Shown here piece after piece: positions 40,963 to 51,285 of a stretch of 64,000 bases of DNA (positions are counted from its first letter, which is position 1; each line of letters opens with the position of its first letter). The position numbers and the translations under genes are program-made. The notes below the pieces were generated by a model. That model made no database searches, was not told the origin of the DNA, and worked only from the letters and a program-made list of their open reading frames with translations. The stretch covers positions 1-64,000 of the forward strand of contig CAZUHB010000029.1 of assembly GCA_964620445.1 (NCBI GenBank). Direction: 5' to 3'. The stretch comes from CAZUHB01 sp964620445. Its GTDB lineage: Bacteria; Planctomycetota; B15-G4; CAYZWU01.

Positions 40963-43900
40963 AGCCGCTCAAGCTCACCATGAGCGCCTTCGGTCCTTAT
41001 GCCGAAAAGGAGGAGATCGACTTTTCGCTCCTCGCGGGGCACAGACTCTTCTTGATCCACGGTCCCACGGGGGGCGGCAAGACGATCATACTCGACGCGA
41101 TCTGCTTTGCTCTCTACGGCCAGTCGTCCGGTGCCGAGCGCCGCGAGAGGGCGATCCGCAGCGATCACGCCGAGGCGTACAGGGCCACGGAGGTGGCATT
41201 CGAATTCGCTCTCGGCAGGGAGCGGTACAAGATCTGGCGTTCGCCGCGCCAGGAACGGCCGAAGAAGCGCGGCGAGGGGATGATCCCCGATCCGCCCAAG
41301 GCCGTGCTCCACCGGATGAACGATGACTGGGAACTCCTTGCATCGGGTTGGAAAGAGGTGACGGCACGGGTGGAAGAGATGATCGGCTTCCGATGCGAGC
41401 AGTTCCGCCAGGTCGTTGTTCTTCCGCAGGGAGAGTTCAGGAGGCTCTTGAGCGCTGATTCGCGCGAACGTCAGGAGATCCTGGCAGTCCTTTTCGACAC
41501 GCGGGTCTACCGTCAGATCGAGGACGCTCTGCAAAGAGGAGCCAGGGAGCTCAAGGACGAATACACCAGAGAGAAGTGGAACCGGGACAGCCTGCTCGAT
41601 CAGGCTGGAGCTGACACTCTCCAGGCGCTGGAGAGGTCCGCTGCCGCACGAAAAAAGGATCTCCTCGCGGTCGAGGAGCAGTGTGCGGCCGCCTGCCTTC
41701 TCGAGCGGAAGGCGCAGAGCGCACTGAAAACGGGCCGCGACCATGACCGAGCCCTCCGCGAGGCACGCAGGGCGCGCGAAACCGTGCTGACATTGCGAGC
41801 CAGATCAGAGGTGATCGACGCCCGCGAACGGGAGGCGGACCTGGCTCGACGGGTGCTCGGCCTGGCCGATCTGGAATCGGAGCTCCGCGCCCGTGAAACG
41901 GAACGGGACGAAAAGAAAGCAAAGATGGACGAGGTCGCCGCGGCGCTGTGCGCGGCGGAGATCGAACAGAAAGCGGGCGCCCGCGAATGGGACGCGGCGC
42001 GCGCCGGCCAGCCCGAGCGTGACGCGGCCAAGGAAAGGGCGCGGCGCCTCAGGGAGTTTCGACAGAGGGCGCAATCCCTGGAGCGCGCGCGCAGGGAGGA
42101 AGCATCCCTCACCCGAACCCGCTCCGATCTGGTTGAAAAACAGATAGAGGCGGTCCGCGCCGTCGACGCGGCGCGCGAACGGCTCGAGAACTCGAGAAAA
42201 GAGCTCATGAAGCTCGAGGAACAGAGCCGCCGTGCGGGTGCGATAGGCGCTGAGCGCGACGGGCTGGAGCGCGATCTCGACCGTATTCGCCGTTTGCGAT
42301 CGATCGAGGCCGAATCGCGCCGCGCGAGCGTCGACCTGGCCCGTTCGCAGGAAAAGGCGCGCAGAGCGGAGTCCGTTCTCCAGAGGGCGCGCGCCGGGCG
42401 CGACACACTGATTGCCTTGCGCGAGAAGGGATTTGCCCATCGTCTCGCTCTCGGGCTGCGGGCTGGCGAGCCATGTCCGGTCTGCGGATCGAAGAACCAT
42501 CCCATTCCCCGGAAAGCGAGCGGCACGATCCCGGGTGACGACCGGATCCGTTCGATGCAGCAACGGGTGATGCGGCTCTCGCGGCTCCACGAGGCGGCCC
42601 GAAAAGAGGAGCAGAGCCTGATAGCTTTATGTTCGGCGAAAGAGGGCGTGCGGCGCGCCCTGGAGGATGAACTCGACCGACACAAGGATGCGACCCTTTC
42701 CGTACTGGAAGACCGCGTTCGCCACCTCGGGGAGGAGTTCGCCAAGACCGCGGCGGCGGGGGAGCAATACCGGTTGAGGAATGCGGAATCCGAAAGTCGC
42801 GAGGAGGAAAAGAAGCGGAGTGTTCGATCGCTCGACGAGGTCAACGCCGCGCTGGCCGATCTGGAGAAGAAACTGGCTGTCGCGGCGACCGTGGTCGAAG
42901 AGCGGCGCGCTCTGCTGGGCGGGGAGTTGTCCGAGGAAAAGATGGACGACCAGGTCGCTGCCGCCGAAGAGGAGGTGCGAAAACTCGAAGACACGTTCCG
43001 CAGGGCGGAGATACGATTTCGAGAATCGGAAAAGACTCTCCACGGGCTTTCCCAGAGGCATGAGGCGCTCCGCGAGGCGTACACCGAAGCCGCCCACGCC
43101 GCGGACCGCCAGGCGCGCGCCCTCGAAAAGAGGATCGCCGCGGCGGGTTTCGAGAGCCGACAGGCGTTCGACGATGCGCGCCGCGACGCGGACGAGATCG
43201 AAAGGGCAGAGGACGATGTCAGGCGATTTCGCGAGGAGATGGCTGCCGCGATGCGGATCGCGGCGGAGCGGGACGAAGAAGCCAAGGGCCTCGAAGAGCC
43301 CGATATCGAAGGACTGGAATCGGCCTTCGAGAGCGCTCGAGGGGCCCACCTCCAGGTGAACCGGGAGCAATCGAGTCTTGCCGAGAGGGTGGAGCGCGAC
43401 ACGGGGCAGATCGCCGCCCTCGGTAAAATCGAGAAGACCATGGACCGACTCGACCGCCGCTACAAGGTGATCGGAACCCTGGCCGATGCAGCGTGCGGCA
43501 GAAACGAGCGCAAACTCACGCTCGAGCGCTACGTGCTCGCCGCCCTTTTCGAGGAAGCCACGCGGAACGCCACGCGCCGGCTCTTCGCCATGAGCCAGAA
43601 ACGCTACAGACTCCAGCGGTTCGAGGGACATGGCGATCAGCGCAAGGCGGGCGGCCTCGAACTGGAGGTTTTCGACTCCTGGACCGGCCGGGTGAGACCG
43701 GTCGCGACCCTTTCGGGGGGAGAGAGTTTTCTGGCCGCGCTCAGCCTTGCGCTCGGCCTGGCCGACGTGGTGCAATCCTTCTCGGGGGGGATCCACCTCG
43801 AGACGATCTTCGTCGATGAAGGTTTTGGCACTCTCGACGAGGAGTCGCTCAATCTCGCGATCAGCGCGCTCGAGGATCTCCAGGAAAAAGGGCGTCTCGT

Positions 43901-44006
43901 GGGCATCATCTCGCACGTTCCCGAACTGAAGGAGCGGATCGGCGCCAGACTCGAAATTTCGCGAACCGGACAGGGCAGCCGATCCGCTTTCGTGCTAAAT
44001 TATTGA
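40959..44006 (+). CDS. sbcC: Nuclease SbcCD subunit C (Rad50-type SMC ATPase)
   Basis: A 1015-residue ATPase with Walker A GPTGGGKT near 33, two long coiled-coil arms rich in Arg/Glu/Ala (about 190-490 and 560-860), the zinc hook CPVCGSKNHP near 505, signature LSGGESFLAALSLALGL and Walker B FVDEGFGTLDEESL near the C-terminus. The length is typical. The start follows GAGGGAGG and overlaps sbcD. Confidence 0.97.
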   Translation: MKPLKLTMSAFGPYAEKEEIDFSLLAGHRLFLIHGPTGGGKTIILDAICFALYGQSSGAERRERAIRSDHAEAYRATEVAFEFALGRERYKIWRSPRQERPKKRGEGMIPDPPKAVLHRMNDDWELLASGWKEVTARVEEMIGFRCEQFRQVVVLPQGEFRRLLSADSRERQEILAVLFDTRVYRQIEDALQRGARELKDEYTREKWNRDSLLDQAGADTLQALERSAAARKKDLLAVEEQCAAACLLERKAQSALKTGRDHDRALREARRARETVLTLRARSEVIDAREREADLARRVLGLADLESELRARETERDEKKAKMDEVAAALCAAEIEQKAGAREWDAARAGQPERDAAKERARRLREFRQRAQSLERARREEASLTRTRSDLVEKQIEAVRAVDAARERLENSRKELMKLEEQSRRAGAIGAERDGLERDLDRIRRLRSIEAESRRASVDLARSQEKARRAESVLQRARAGRDTLIALREKGFAHRLALGLRAGEPCPVCGSKNHPIPRKASGTIPGDDRIRSMQQRVMRLSRLHEAARKEEQSLIALCSAKEGVRRALEDELDRHKDATLSVLEDRVRHLGEEFAKTAAAGEQYRLRNAESESREEEKKRSVRSLDEVNAALADLEKKLAVAATVVEERRALLGGELSEEKMDDQVAAAEEEVRKLEDTFRRAEIRFRESEKTLHGLSQRHEALREAYTEAAHAADRQARALEKRIAAAGFESRQAFDDARRDADEIERAEDDVRRFREEMAAAMRIAAERDEEAKGLEEPDIEGLESAFESARGAHLQVNREQSSLAERVERDTGQIAALGKIEKTMDRLDRRYKVIGTLADAACGRNERKLTLERYVLAALFEEATRNATRRLFAMSQKRYRLQRFEGHGDQRKAGGLELEVFDSWTGRVRPVATLSGGESFLAALSLALGLADVVQSFSGGIHLETIFVDEGFGTLDEESLNLAISALEDLQEKGRLVGIISHVPELKERIGARLEISRTGQGSRSAFVLNY

Positions 44007-44008
44007 GT

Positions 44009-44890
44009 ATGGAAAAAGAACGACTCCATCCCCGGCGGCGAAAACCGTCCTGGCTCAAGAAGAGTCTTCCCCGCGGCAACGGCGTACGCCGGGTCGAGAA
44101 GATTCTCGATCACCACAGGCTGCATACGGTCTGCCGCGGTGCGCGCTGCCCCAACCGGAACGATTGCTATCAGGAGGGAACGGCGACCTTTCTCATCATG
44201 GGCGACGTGTGCACCCGCCGCTGCAGTTTCTGCTCGATCCCGGCCCGCTCTCCCGATCCCCTCGACAGGGACGAGCCGGATCGCCTGGCGCGGGCGGCGG
44301 AGAAAATGGGCCTCTCCTACGTGGTCGTCACCTCGGTGACGCGCGACGATCTTTCCGACGGTGGAGCGAGCCATTTCGCGGCGGTCACGGAGGCGATCAG
44401 GAGGGTGCTTCCCGAGGCGCAGATTGAACTTCTCGTACCCGATTTCAAGGGAGATCTGAAAGCTGTCGACAGGGTGCTCGCCGCGACACCCACCGTGTTC
44501 AATCACAACGTGGAGACCCTTTTGGCCTTCTATGACACGGTCCGGCCGGAAGCGGACTATGATCGCTCGCTCCGTGTGCTTGCCCACGCGGCGCGGCGGG
44601 GGAGTCTCCCCGTGAAATCGGGATTCATGCTCGGGCTCGGCGAGGCGGACGACGACGTGCGGACGCTCCTCGCCGACCTGAAGAGATCGGGCGTTGGTAT
44701 CGTGACGATCGGACAGTATCTGAAACCGGCCAAAGACTGCCTCGACGTCGTCGAATACGTCCCGCCCGAACGATTCGACACCGTGGCCTCGTGGGCGCGC
44801 GAGATCGGCTTTGGCGCGGTGGCGTCAGGCCCTTTCGTGCGGTCATCTTATCGAGCGGCGGAACTTGCCAGGGAGGCGGGAATTGGCTGA
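44009..44890 (+). CDS. lipA: Lipoyl synthase
   Basis: A 293-residue radical SAM enzyme that inserts two sulfurs into octanoyl-protein. It carries both clusters: the auxiliary site CRGARCPNRNDC (C-x4-C-x5-C) and the radical SAM site CTRRCSFC. The terminal SSYRAAE segment supplies the Ser ligand of the auxiliary cluster. It begins 2 bases after sbcC and overlaps the next gene by 8 bases. No lipB is in view. Confidence 0.96.
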   Translation: MEKERLHPRRRKPSWLKKSLPRGNGVRRVEKILDHHRLHTVCRGARCPNRNDCYQEGTATFLIMGDVCTRRCSFCSIPARSPDPLDRDEPDRLARAAEKMGLSYVVVTSVTRDDLSDGGASHFAAVTEAIRRVLPEAQIELLVPDFKGDLKAVDRVLAATPTVFNHNVETLLAFYDTVRPEADYDRSLRVLAHAARRGSLPVKSGFMLGLGEADDDVRTLLADLKRSGVGIVTIGQYLKPAKDCLDVVEYVPPERFDTVASWAREIGFGAVASGPFVRSSYRAAELAREAGIG

Positions 44891-45686
44891 GGAAAAAAAC
44901 AGGATCGTCACACTCACGACGGACTTCGGCTACCAGGACTCGTACGTGGGAACGATGAAGGGCGTCATGCTCGGCATCCGCGGCGACCTGCAGATCGTCG
45001 ATCTCACACACGCCATCACTCCATTCTCGGTGCTCGAAGCGAGCTTCGTGCTGCAGGGAGCCTACTCCTTTTTCCCGGAACGAACGCTGCACGTGGCAGT
45101 CGTCGATCCCGGGGTGGGCAGTGTACGGCGGATCATCTACCTCGAGAAAAGCGGCCAGCGGTTCCTTGCGCCCGACAACGGGCTCCTCACACACTTCTTC
45201 GACGATGCGGACACGATCCTGAGCGTGGAGGAGAGCGAGTTCCTTCCCGATCGCAGCTCTCGGACCTTTCACGGGCGCGACATCTTCGCGCCTCTGGCGG
45301 CGCGGCTCTGCGCGGGGCTCGATCCGGCCGAGGTCGGCCCGGCGCTGTCCGATCCCGTGACCGTCTCCTGGCCCGAGCCGACCATGGGCGGGGACGCGAT
45401 CGAGGGATGCGTGATCTACGTCGATGTGTTCGGAAACCTCGTGACCAACATCACCGCCGAACTGCTCGCAGAGCTCGGCCCGTCGCCGCGCGTCCACGTG
45501 AAGGGCGAAGTGGTCGGAGAGCCGCGGCAGTACTACGAGGAGATGAACAGGGGAGAGCCCCTGGCGCTGATCAACTCCTTCGGCCTCCTGGAGATCGCGC
45601 TCCGTGAACGCAACGCGGCCAGACACTTCGACGCCGGCACCGGCGACGAGGTCATTGTCCAGCGAGAGAATGCCGCGGCTAGTTGA
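44883..45686 (+). CDS. SAM hydroxide adenosyltransferase (DUF62 family)
   Basis: A 267-residue enzyme of the fluorinase/chlorinase superfamily that in the DUF62 branch hydrolyses SAM to adenosine and methionine. Supporting segments are TLTTDFGYQDSYVG at the N-terminus, VVDPGVGS near 85, PDNGLLT, HGRDIFAP and, later, DVFGNLVTNI. The FHGRD His-Arg-Asp triad indicates hydroxide rather than halide chemistry. The start is TTG 44883 with GGGAGGCGGG upstream. Its last bases overlap the convergent HEAT gene (45679-45686). Confidence 0.9.
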   Translation: MAEEKNRIVTLTTDFGYQDSYVGTMKGVMLGIRGDLQIVDLTHAITPFSVLEASFVLQGAYSFFPERTLHVAVVDPGVGSVRRIIYLEKSGQRFLAPDNGLLTHFFDDADTILSVEESEFLPDRSSRTFHGRDIFAPLAARLCAGLDPAEVGPALSDPVTVSWPEPTMGGDAIEGCVIYVDVFGNLVTNITAELLAELGPSPRVHVKGEVVGEPRQYYEEMNRGEPLALINSFGLLEIALRERNAARHFDAGTGDEVIVQRENAAAS

Positions 45687-47382
45687 TGTTGAACAGCTCG
45701 TAAAGATTCGTTTCCATGATCGTGTAGTTGTTGTCCCGCGTGATGAGAGACACGACCGGTGTGGGGCTCTCGTCGCCCAGTAGACCGAGCGCCGTGATCG
45801 CGTAGGACCGGATCTCGGAGGGGATATCCTCGTCCTCGGCCACCAGGGTGAGGCTGGCGATCGCCTTGCGGTCGCAGACGAGCCCCATGCAATAGGCCGC
45901 GGAGGAGCGGATGATAACCGATTTCTTCTCGTCCATCATATCGAGGAGGACATCGTAGACCCCGTTGTCGCCGATCAGCCCGAGGGCCATGGCGGACGAA
46001 CGGATCAGCTCCACGTCGTTGGCCTCGATGCACGACTTTCTGAGCCGCTCGATCGAGTCGGTGTCGCGCATCATGCCCAGAGCCTGTGCGCAGTAGCTGC
46101 GGAAGATCGGATCGGACTTGCTGTCGACCACCTTGCGCAGTTCGCCGAGGGCGGGTGTGTACTTGAGCAAACCCATCGACACGGCCAGGGCCGCCCGCGT
46201 GCTGTTGTCCTTGATCGATTTGTATTTCTCGAGCAGAACGGCTCCATTGTTCTGAACGCCGAGGAGTCCGATGCCGAGCGCCACGAACGGCACGCGGGTC
46301 AGGTTGGCGCTGTTGAACAGCTTGAGCAGGAATTTTTCCGCCTCGGGGCCGCCCACCTTGCCGAGCGCGACGTGGCAAAAATTCTTCACCATGAGGTCGG
46401 CGTCGGAGGTCGCGGCTTTCTGGAGCGCCTGGATCACGTCCTTGTCCGAGGGGGAGGCCGTGACGCCGAGGGAGATCGCCGCCGAACGCCGTACATGGAC
46501 CTTTCCGTTTTCGAGGTACTCGATGAGAATCGGATTCGCGGCCCTGTAGCCGAGGCGGCCAAGACTGAGAACGAGGAAGGACTCGGTCACCCAGTCCTTG
46601 TCGGCCTTGTTCGCCAGAAGGGAGCTCACCATCGGTGCGAGCGTGGGATCGAGAGTGAGCCCCGACGCGAAGGCCACACCGCGGCGGAGATCCCTTTCGA
46701 GTTTCTTGAATCCCTTCTCGTTGAGATAGCGCCGCAGAACAACGGCCACGTCCTCGCCGCCGATCAGCCCGAGGGAGACGGCGGCGAAGAGGCGGAGTTC
46801 GGTCAGCTCCGCATCGTCGTTCATGATCGATTCGAGGACCTTGACCGCCCGCGGATTGCGGGTGATTCCGAGGGCGAGCACGGACATGGTTCGCACGTGG
46901 GTGCTCTTGTCGCTCCCGTAGGTCATCTCGATGTAAGGCACCACCGATTCGTCGCGCGTGCGGGCGAGAGCCACCACCGCGGCGGCGCGCACCGATTGTT
47001 CCTTGGCCCGGAGTTTGTTCCGGAGCTTGTTCACCAGTTTGACACGCTTCTCGTTGGAGGTGATCTTTTCGAAAGGAAAGTCGATGACGCCCGCCGAGGG
47101 GGTGCGCGAGAAGAGGGATTTTCTCAGGCCGAGGAGGGGTTCGTGGTGAAAGTCCCACCAGTACTCCCACATCGTTTCCCGGAAGGCGACCTGCGGGCCG
47201 CCGCCCGGAAAGGAGAAGCCCTTCTGCACGGCGCTCGAAAAAGCCGAGTTGCCGTCGGCCGAATCGCCCGGTGTGGTCCCCGCGACGGGAGCCTTGAAAC
47301 GGCCGCCATGGGCGAAGAGATCGCTGGTGGGCAAGATGATCAGCGTGATCAGCGCAATAGTGAGTAAAACTTTAGACCACAT
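45679..47382 (-). CDS. Secreted HEAT-repeat protein
   Basis: A 567-residue protein with a signal peptide (about 1-25, ending near LFAHGG) and about a dozen helical HEAT/PBS-lyase-type repeats of 30-36 residues (RAAAVVALARTRDES, RRSAAISLGVTASPSD, RSSAMALGLIGD and others). The mature start HGGRFKAP resembles an H-G-G-x-x-x-x-P motif in other exported HEAT proteins, which may be a processing or display feature. The role is probably protein-protein scaffolding outside the cytoplasm. ATG 47382 has AGGAGGGG upstream; the frame is open farther upstream but without a signal peptide. Confidence 0.82.
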   Translation of the reverse strand: MWSKVLLTIALITLIILPTSDLFAHGGRFKAPVAGTTPGDSADGNSAFSSAVQKGFSFPGGGPQVAFRETMWEYWWDFHHEPLLGLRKSLFSRTPSAGVIDFPFEKITSNEKRVKLVNKLRNKLRAKEQSVRAAAVVALARTRDESVVPYIEMTYGSDKSTHVRTMSVLALGITRNPRAVKVLESIMNDDAELTELRLFAAVSLGLIGGEDVAVVLRRYLNEKGFKKLERDLRRGVAFASGLTLDPTLAPMVSSLLANKADKDWVTESFLVLSLGRLGYRAANPILIEYLENGKVHVRRSAAISLGVTASPSDKDVIQALQKAATSDADLMVKNFCHVALGKVGGPEAEKFLLKLFNSANLTRVPFVALGIGLLGVQNNGAVLLEKYKSIKDNSTRAALAVSMGLLKYTPALGELRKVVDSKSDPIFRSYCAQALGMMRDTDSIERLRKSCIEANDVELIRSSAMALGLIGDNGVYDVLLDMMDEKKSVIIRSSAAYCMGLVCDRKAIASLTLVAEDEDIPSEIRSYAITALGLLGDESPTPVVSLITRDNNYTIMETNLYELFNIN

Positions 47383-47698
47383 GAAACCCCTCCTGTGTTT
47401 GATCCGCCCGTCGCCATGCTGTCTGAACGAGACACAGTCCGGCGCTTCGGGCCGGCCTGACGCCTCCCTCGTGTCTACCGCATTCAATTATCATATAAAG
47501 TTCGTCAAAACAGGCAAAAATGTTTGGACCTTTTTCTTTCATCTCGATTTCGAGCCGCTATTTGTCGGTGATGAGGGGGGCCTTGAGGGCAGATCGGATC
47601 GGCCGGGGCTTGATTCGGGCATGGGAAGAGGTCAAACTGACCGGTGGCGGCTTTTGATCATCGCGAGGGGAGAGAAGACGCATTGCGAGGTTTCGACG
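47383..47698. other. Divergent intergenic region between the HEAT gene and larC
   Basis: 316 bases. No convincing promoter pair, RNA gene or small ORF with a ribosome-binding site is visible; GAGG near 47687 may serve as the larC SD. Confidence 0.35.
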
Positions 47699-48880
47699 AT
47701 GAAAATCCTCTATTTCGACTGTTTCGCCGGTGTTGCGGGAGACATGATTCTCGGCGCCCTCGTTGATGCCGGACTCGGCTCTCGCGATCTCGTCGCCGAA
47801 ATAGACAAGCTGGGCGTGGACGGTATCGAGCTCTCCTTCGAGAAGGTCAAGGGCGCCGGAGCACTGTCCGGCACCCGCGCCCACGTCAAGGTCGACGAGG
47901 GCGAATCGCACCGCCACCTGCCTCAGATCGTGGACATCATCCGCTCCTCGGCCCTCGATGGGCGGGTTCAGGATATGGCCTGCCGCGTTTTCGAGCGCCT
48001 CGCCGAAGCCGAGGCTGCCGTTCACGGCATTCCGGTCGACAAGATTCACTTTCACGAGGCGGGCGCACTCGACGCGATCGTCGACGTGGTCGGCGCCGCG
48101 GCCGGCCTCTGGCTGCTCGGGATCGAAGGCGTCTACTCCTCCGAGCTCTGTTTCGGGAAGGGGACGGTCGAATGCCGCCACGGCACCCTGCCCGTGCCGG
48201 TCCCGGCCGTGGCCCGTCTTGCCGAGGGATTCCGCGTGCGCTTCAGCGATCTCGAGGGGGAACGGACCACGCCCACGGGAGCGGCCATCGTCACGGCCCT
48301 CGCTCACGCAGTGGGGGAGACGGTTCGCATGGTGCCCGAAAAGGTCGGCTACGGATTCGGCTCGCGCCAGTCCGAGGGAATACCGAACGCCCTGCGCGTC
48401 ATCATCGCCTCCGCCCCGGGAACGGACGCTGCGCCGGGTGGAGCGCGGGCCGACGAGGTGGTCCTTCTCGAAACCAACGTGGACGATGTCACGGGACAAA
48501 CCGCCGGTTTTCTCATGGAAGAATGCTTTGCGGCAGGCGCCGTCGATGTTTTTTTCACGCCGATTCAGATGAAGAAGAACCGGCCCGCGCTCCAGGTGTC
48601 GGCCCTGTGCAAGGAGAACGCTTTCGATGCGGTGTACCGCGCCCTCGCCCTGGAGACGGGAACCCTCGGGATCCGGATCAGCCGGATCGGGCGGATGGTG
48701 GCTCCCCGGAGCGAGGAGAGCGCCGCCACATCGCTCGGCCCGGTTCGCATCAAGCGGTCGTCGCTCCCCGGGGGAACGGAGAGGATCGCGATCGAATACG
48801 ACGACCTCGCCCGGCTGGCGCGCGAGAGGGGGCTTCCTCTCAGGACGATCCGGAAGATGCTCGAAGCGGAGCTGTCCTGA
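47699..48880 (+). CDS. larC: Pyridinium-3,5-bisthiocarboxylate mononucleotide nickel chelatase LarC
   Basis: A 393-residue LarC that inserts nickel into the pincer cofactor of lactate racemase-type enzymes. The start FDCFAGVAGDMILGAL and the His-rich FHEAGALDAIVD and ECRHGTLPVPVPA segments are family hallmarks; the second half contains ETNVDDVTGQ. In Lactobacillus the gene is split by a programmed frameshift; here it is one open frame. No larA, larB or larE is in view. Confidence 0.93.
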   Translation: MKILYFDCFAGVAGDMILGALVDAGLGSRDLVAEIDKLGVDGIELSFEKVKGAGALSGTRAHVKVDEGESHRHLPQIVDIIRSSALDGRVQDMACRVFERLAEAEAAVHGIPVDKIHFHEAGALDAIVDVVGAAAGLWLLGIEGVYSSELCFGKGTVECRHGTLPVPVPAVARLAEGFRVRFSDLEGERTTPTGAAIVTALAHAVGETVRMVPEKVGYGFGSRQSEGIPNALRVIIASAPGTDAAPGGARADEVVLLETNVDDVTGQTAGFLMEECFAAGAVDVFFTPIQMKKNRPALQVSALCKENAFDAVYRALALETGTLGIRISRIGRMVAPRSEESAATSLGPVRIKRSSLPGGTERIAIEYDDLARLARERGLPLRTIRKMLEAELS

Positions 48881-48991
48881 GGCGAGCGCCCCGGGTCGGG
48901 AGATGGGAAGATCTGTTGGCGATCCCGCCGGGACAGGTTATCATGATATCGGTGGCCGTTGCTCTGTTTTGCATTGTGGGGAGGCACTGAA

Positions 48992-50143
48992 ATGAAGCTC
49001 TTCATCCTCGTCTGTCCGATCGCGGTTTTCGCAGCTGCTTTTTTTGTTCAGGACGCATCCGCCCTGGATCGTGGCGCCCAGGACGATCCGGTCCCGGTGA
49101 TCGGTATCTGCCGGCTCCTTTCCGACCAGACCCTTCTGAGCGGACCGAGCACCAATTACAAGAAGGTCAAGCAGGCCGCGTCCGGATCGCTGCTCGAGAT
49201 CATCGGCGAGAAAAGCGGCTATTTCAGGGTGCGCGTTCCCGATGGCTTCTACTGTTACATCCACACCGACTACATCATCTTCAACGAAGAGATGCTTGGT
49301 ACGGTCACCGGCAACAAGGTGAACCTGCGTTCGATACCGTCGACGAAGGGCGATTACCCGATCTTCCAGGTGAACAGCGGAGAGACGTTGCGCGTCTGGG
49401 AGCGGAGCGGGGAATGGATCAAGGTCGACGCTCCCCCCGAGGCATATCTCTACGTGCTCAAAACCGAGGTCACACCCGTTGCCGAAACGGCCGAGATCCA
49501 GGATGAGCTCGCCCAGCAGCGCGCGCGGGGCCGCCGCGCGTGGGAGGACCATTTCGGCGCGATCAGGAGGGAGAAAGAGATCGAGGACTCGGATGCCCAG
49601 CTCCGGATCCGTTTCCGTGTTCTCGAGGAGAGCGCCTCGAAAAACTACGGCGGTAAAAGGCTCGAGGATGTCAGGGCCGAGTACCAGGCCATTGCCGAGA
49701 CGGTGAGCGACGAACTGGTCAAAACCGTTTCTCTCTCCCGCATCAGGGAAATCGACACGCTTCTGGCGCAAGAGAAGCTCAAAGATGATTTCAAGGAACG
49801 GGAAAAACGGATGCGCCTCCGCGAGGAAGAATGGCGGCGCGAACTGCGCAAGATGGAAGAAAACGGGATCGCCCGTTCGGGAGAAGGCAAAACCGCGCCG
49901 CCCCTGGCCGTCACCGGAAAAGGACTCATTCTGCTCGGACGGGTGGACGCGTCCACCTCGCGGATCCTGCTGCGCGGCGGAAAGCACAAGGACTCGCCCC
50001 TCTACACGATCAGCTGCCCCGATCGGCGCTATCGCCTCAAGGACTTTCACGGGAAAAGGATCGCCGTGCGGGGATCAGTGGACAAGATGGTCACGGGCGA
50101 ACTGCCGAGCATGGTTGTGGAGCGGATCGAAATCCTCAGGTGA
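48992..50143 (+). CDS. Exported protein with two SH3b domains and a coiled coil
   Basis: A 383-residue protein with a signal peptide (about 1-24). Two bacterial SH3 domains follow (about 35-90 and 95-150, with LLSGPSTNYKKV and VNLRSIPSTKGDYP). A charged helical region (about 165-290) is likely coiled coil, and the C-terminal domain of about 75 residues is OB-like. SH3b domains often bind peptidoglycan or envelope proteins. GGGGAGG precedes the ATG at 48992. It is monocistronic and convergent with tgt. Confidence 0.78.
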   Translation: MKLFILVCPIAVFAAAFFVQDASALDRGAQDDPVPVIGICRLLSDQTLLSGPSTNYKKVKQAASGSLLEIIGEKSGYFRVRVPDGFYCYIHTDYIIFNEEMLGTVTGNKVNLRSIPSTKGDYPIFQVNSGETLRVWERSGEWIKVDAPPEAYLYVLKTEVTPVAETAEIQDELAQQRARGRRAWEDHFGAIRREKEIEDSDAQLRIRFRVLEESASKNYGGKRLEDVRAEYQAIAETVSDELVKTVSLSRIREIDTLLAQEKLKDDFKEREKRMRLREEEWRRELRKMEENGIARSGEGKTAPPLAVTGKGLILLGRVDASTSRILLRGGKHKDSPLYTISCPDRRYRLKDFHGKRIAVRGSVDKMVTGELPSMVVERIEILR

Positions 50144-50148
50144 CCGAA

Positions 50149-51285
50149 CTATTGTGCCGAGTCGTTCCCGGCGTGTCTCTCCGAGATTTCCTTGCGAAAA
50201 CTCTCGAACCTGCCCTTTTCGATCGCGCCGCGCGCGCCGCGCATCAGCTCCTGAAAATAGTGAACATTGTGGAGAGTCGCCAGCATCGGCCCGAGCATCT
50301 CGCGCGCATTGAAGAGGTGGCGCACGTAGGCTCTCGAAAACTGGCGGCACGCCGCGCAGTCGCAGGCCGGATCGAGAGGTCCCATGTCATCCTTGAGGGA
50401 GGCGTTCCGCATCTTGAGCTGCCCCTCGCTCGTGAAAAGCGTTCCGTTCCGCGCGTTGCGCGTGGCGATGACGCAGTCGAACATGTCCACGCCCGCGGCC
50501 ACGGCGTTGACGATGTCGTCGGGCGGCCCGACTCCCATCAGGTAGCGCGGCCGGTCCTCCGGCAGGTGGGGGACGGTGGCGGCAAGGACCTCGTGCATGG
50601 TGGACTTGTCCTCGCCCACGCTGAGCCCGCCCACGGCGTACCCCGCGAAGCCGATGTCACGGATTTCGCCGGCGCTCCGCTTCCTCAGCGCGGCGTCCAT
50701 ACCGCCCTGGACGATCCCGAAGAGAGCCGCGTCCGACCGGAGTCGTTCATGCTCGATCCTGCACCGGCGCGCCCACGCGGTCGTCCGATCAAGAGCCTCG
50801 ACAACGAGGGAGTGCGGCGCCGAGTGGGGCACGCACTGGTCGAAAACCATGACGATATCGCTTCCGAGCGCGTGCTGGATTTCGATCACCTTCTCCGGGC
50901 TGAAATGGTGCACCGTGCCGTCGAGGTGCGACTTGATCTCCATTCCGTTGTCGTCGATCTTGGCGAGGTCGCTGAGGGAATAGACCTGAAAGCCGCCGCT
51001 GTCGGTGAGGATGGCGCCGTCCCAGCCCATGAACCGGTGGAGCCCGCCCGCCTTGGCCACGATCTCCGGGCCGGGCCTGAGAAAGAGGTGGTACGTGTTC
51101 GCGAGCAGCACCTCGACGCCCGCCCCTTTCAGGTCGCGCGGAAAGGCGCCCTTCACCGAGCCGGTCGTTCCCACCGGCATGAAGGCGGGGGTCTGAAAGG
51201 TGTGGCCCCGCACTGTGATCGAACCGAGTCTGGCATCGGTCGATCGATCGCGGCCGGCCGCTTTGAATTGGAGCGCCCCCGTCAT
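50149..51285 (-). CDS. tgt: tRNA-guanine transglycosylase (queuosine biosynthesis)
   Basis: A 378-residue TIM-barrel enzyme that exchanges guanine-34 for preQ1. DSGGFQVYSL carries the Asp base of the substrate site, and GGLSVGE and the nucleophile region YLMGVGPPDD followed by DMFDCVIATRNARNG are present. The zinc site is C-x-C-x-x-C (CDCAAC) plus a distal His. The start ATG overlaps the stop of the SpoIID-domain gene (ATGA, 51282-51285). Confidence 0.97.
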   Translation of the reverse strand: MTGALQFKAAGRDRSTDARLGSITVRGHTFQTPAFMPVGTTGSVKGAFPRDLKGAGVEVLLANTYHLFLRPGPEIVAKAGGLHRFMGWDGAILTDSGGFQVYSLSDLAKIDDNGMEIKSHLDGTVHHFSPEKVIEIQHALGSDIVMVFDQCVPHSAPHSLVVEALDRTTAWARRCRIEHERLRSDAALFGIVQGGMDAALRKRSAGEIRDIGFAGYAVGGLSVGEDKSTMHEVLAATVPHLPEDRPRYLMGVGPPDDIVNAVAAGVDMFDCVIATRNARNGTLFTSEGQLKMRNASLKDDMGPLDPACDCAACRQFSRAYVRHLFNAREMLGPMLATLHNVHYFQELMRGARGAIEKGRFESFRKEISERHAGNDSAQ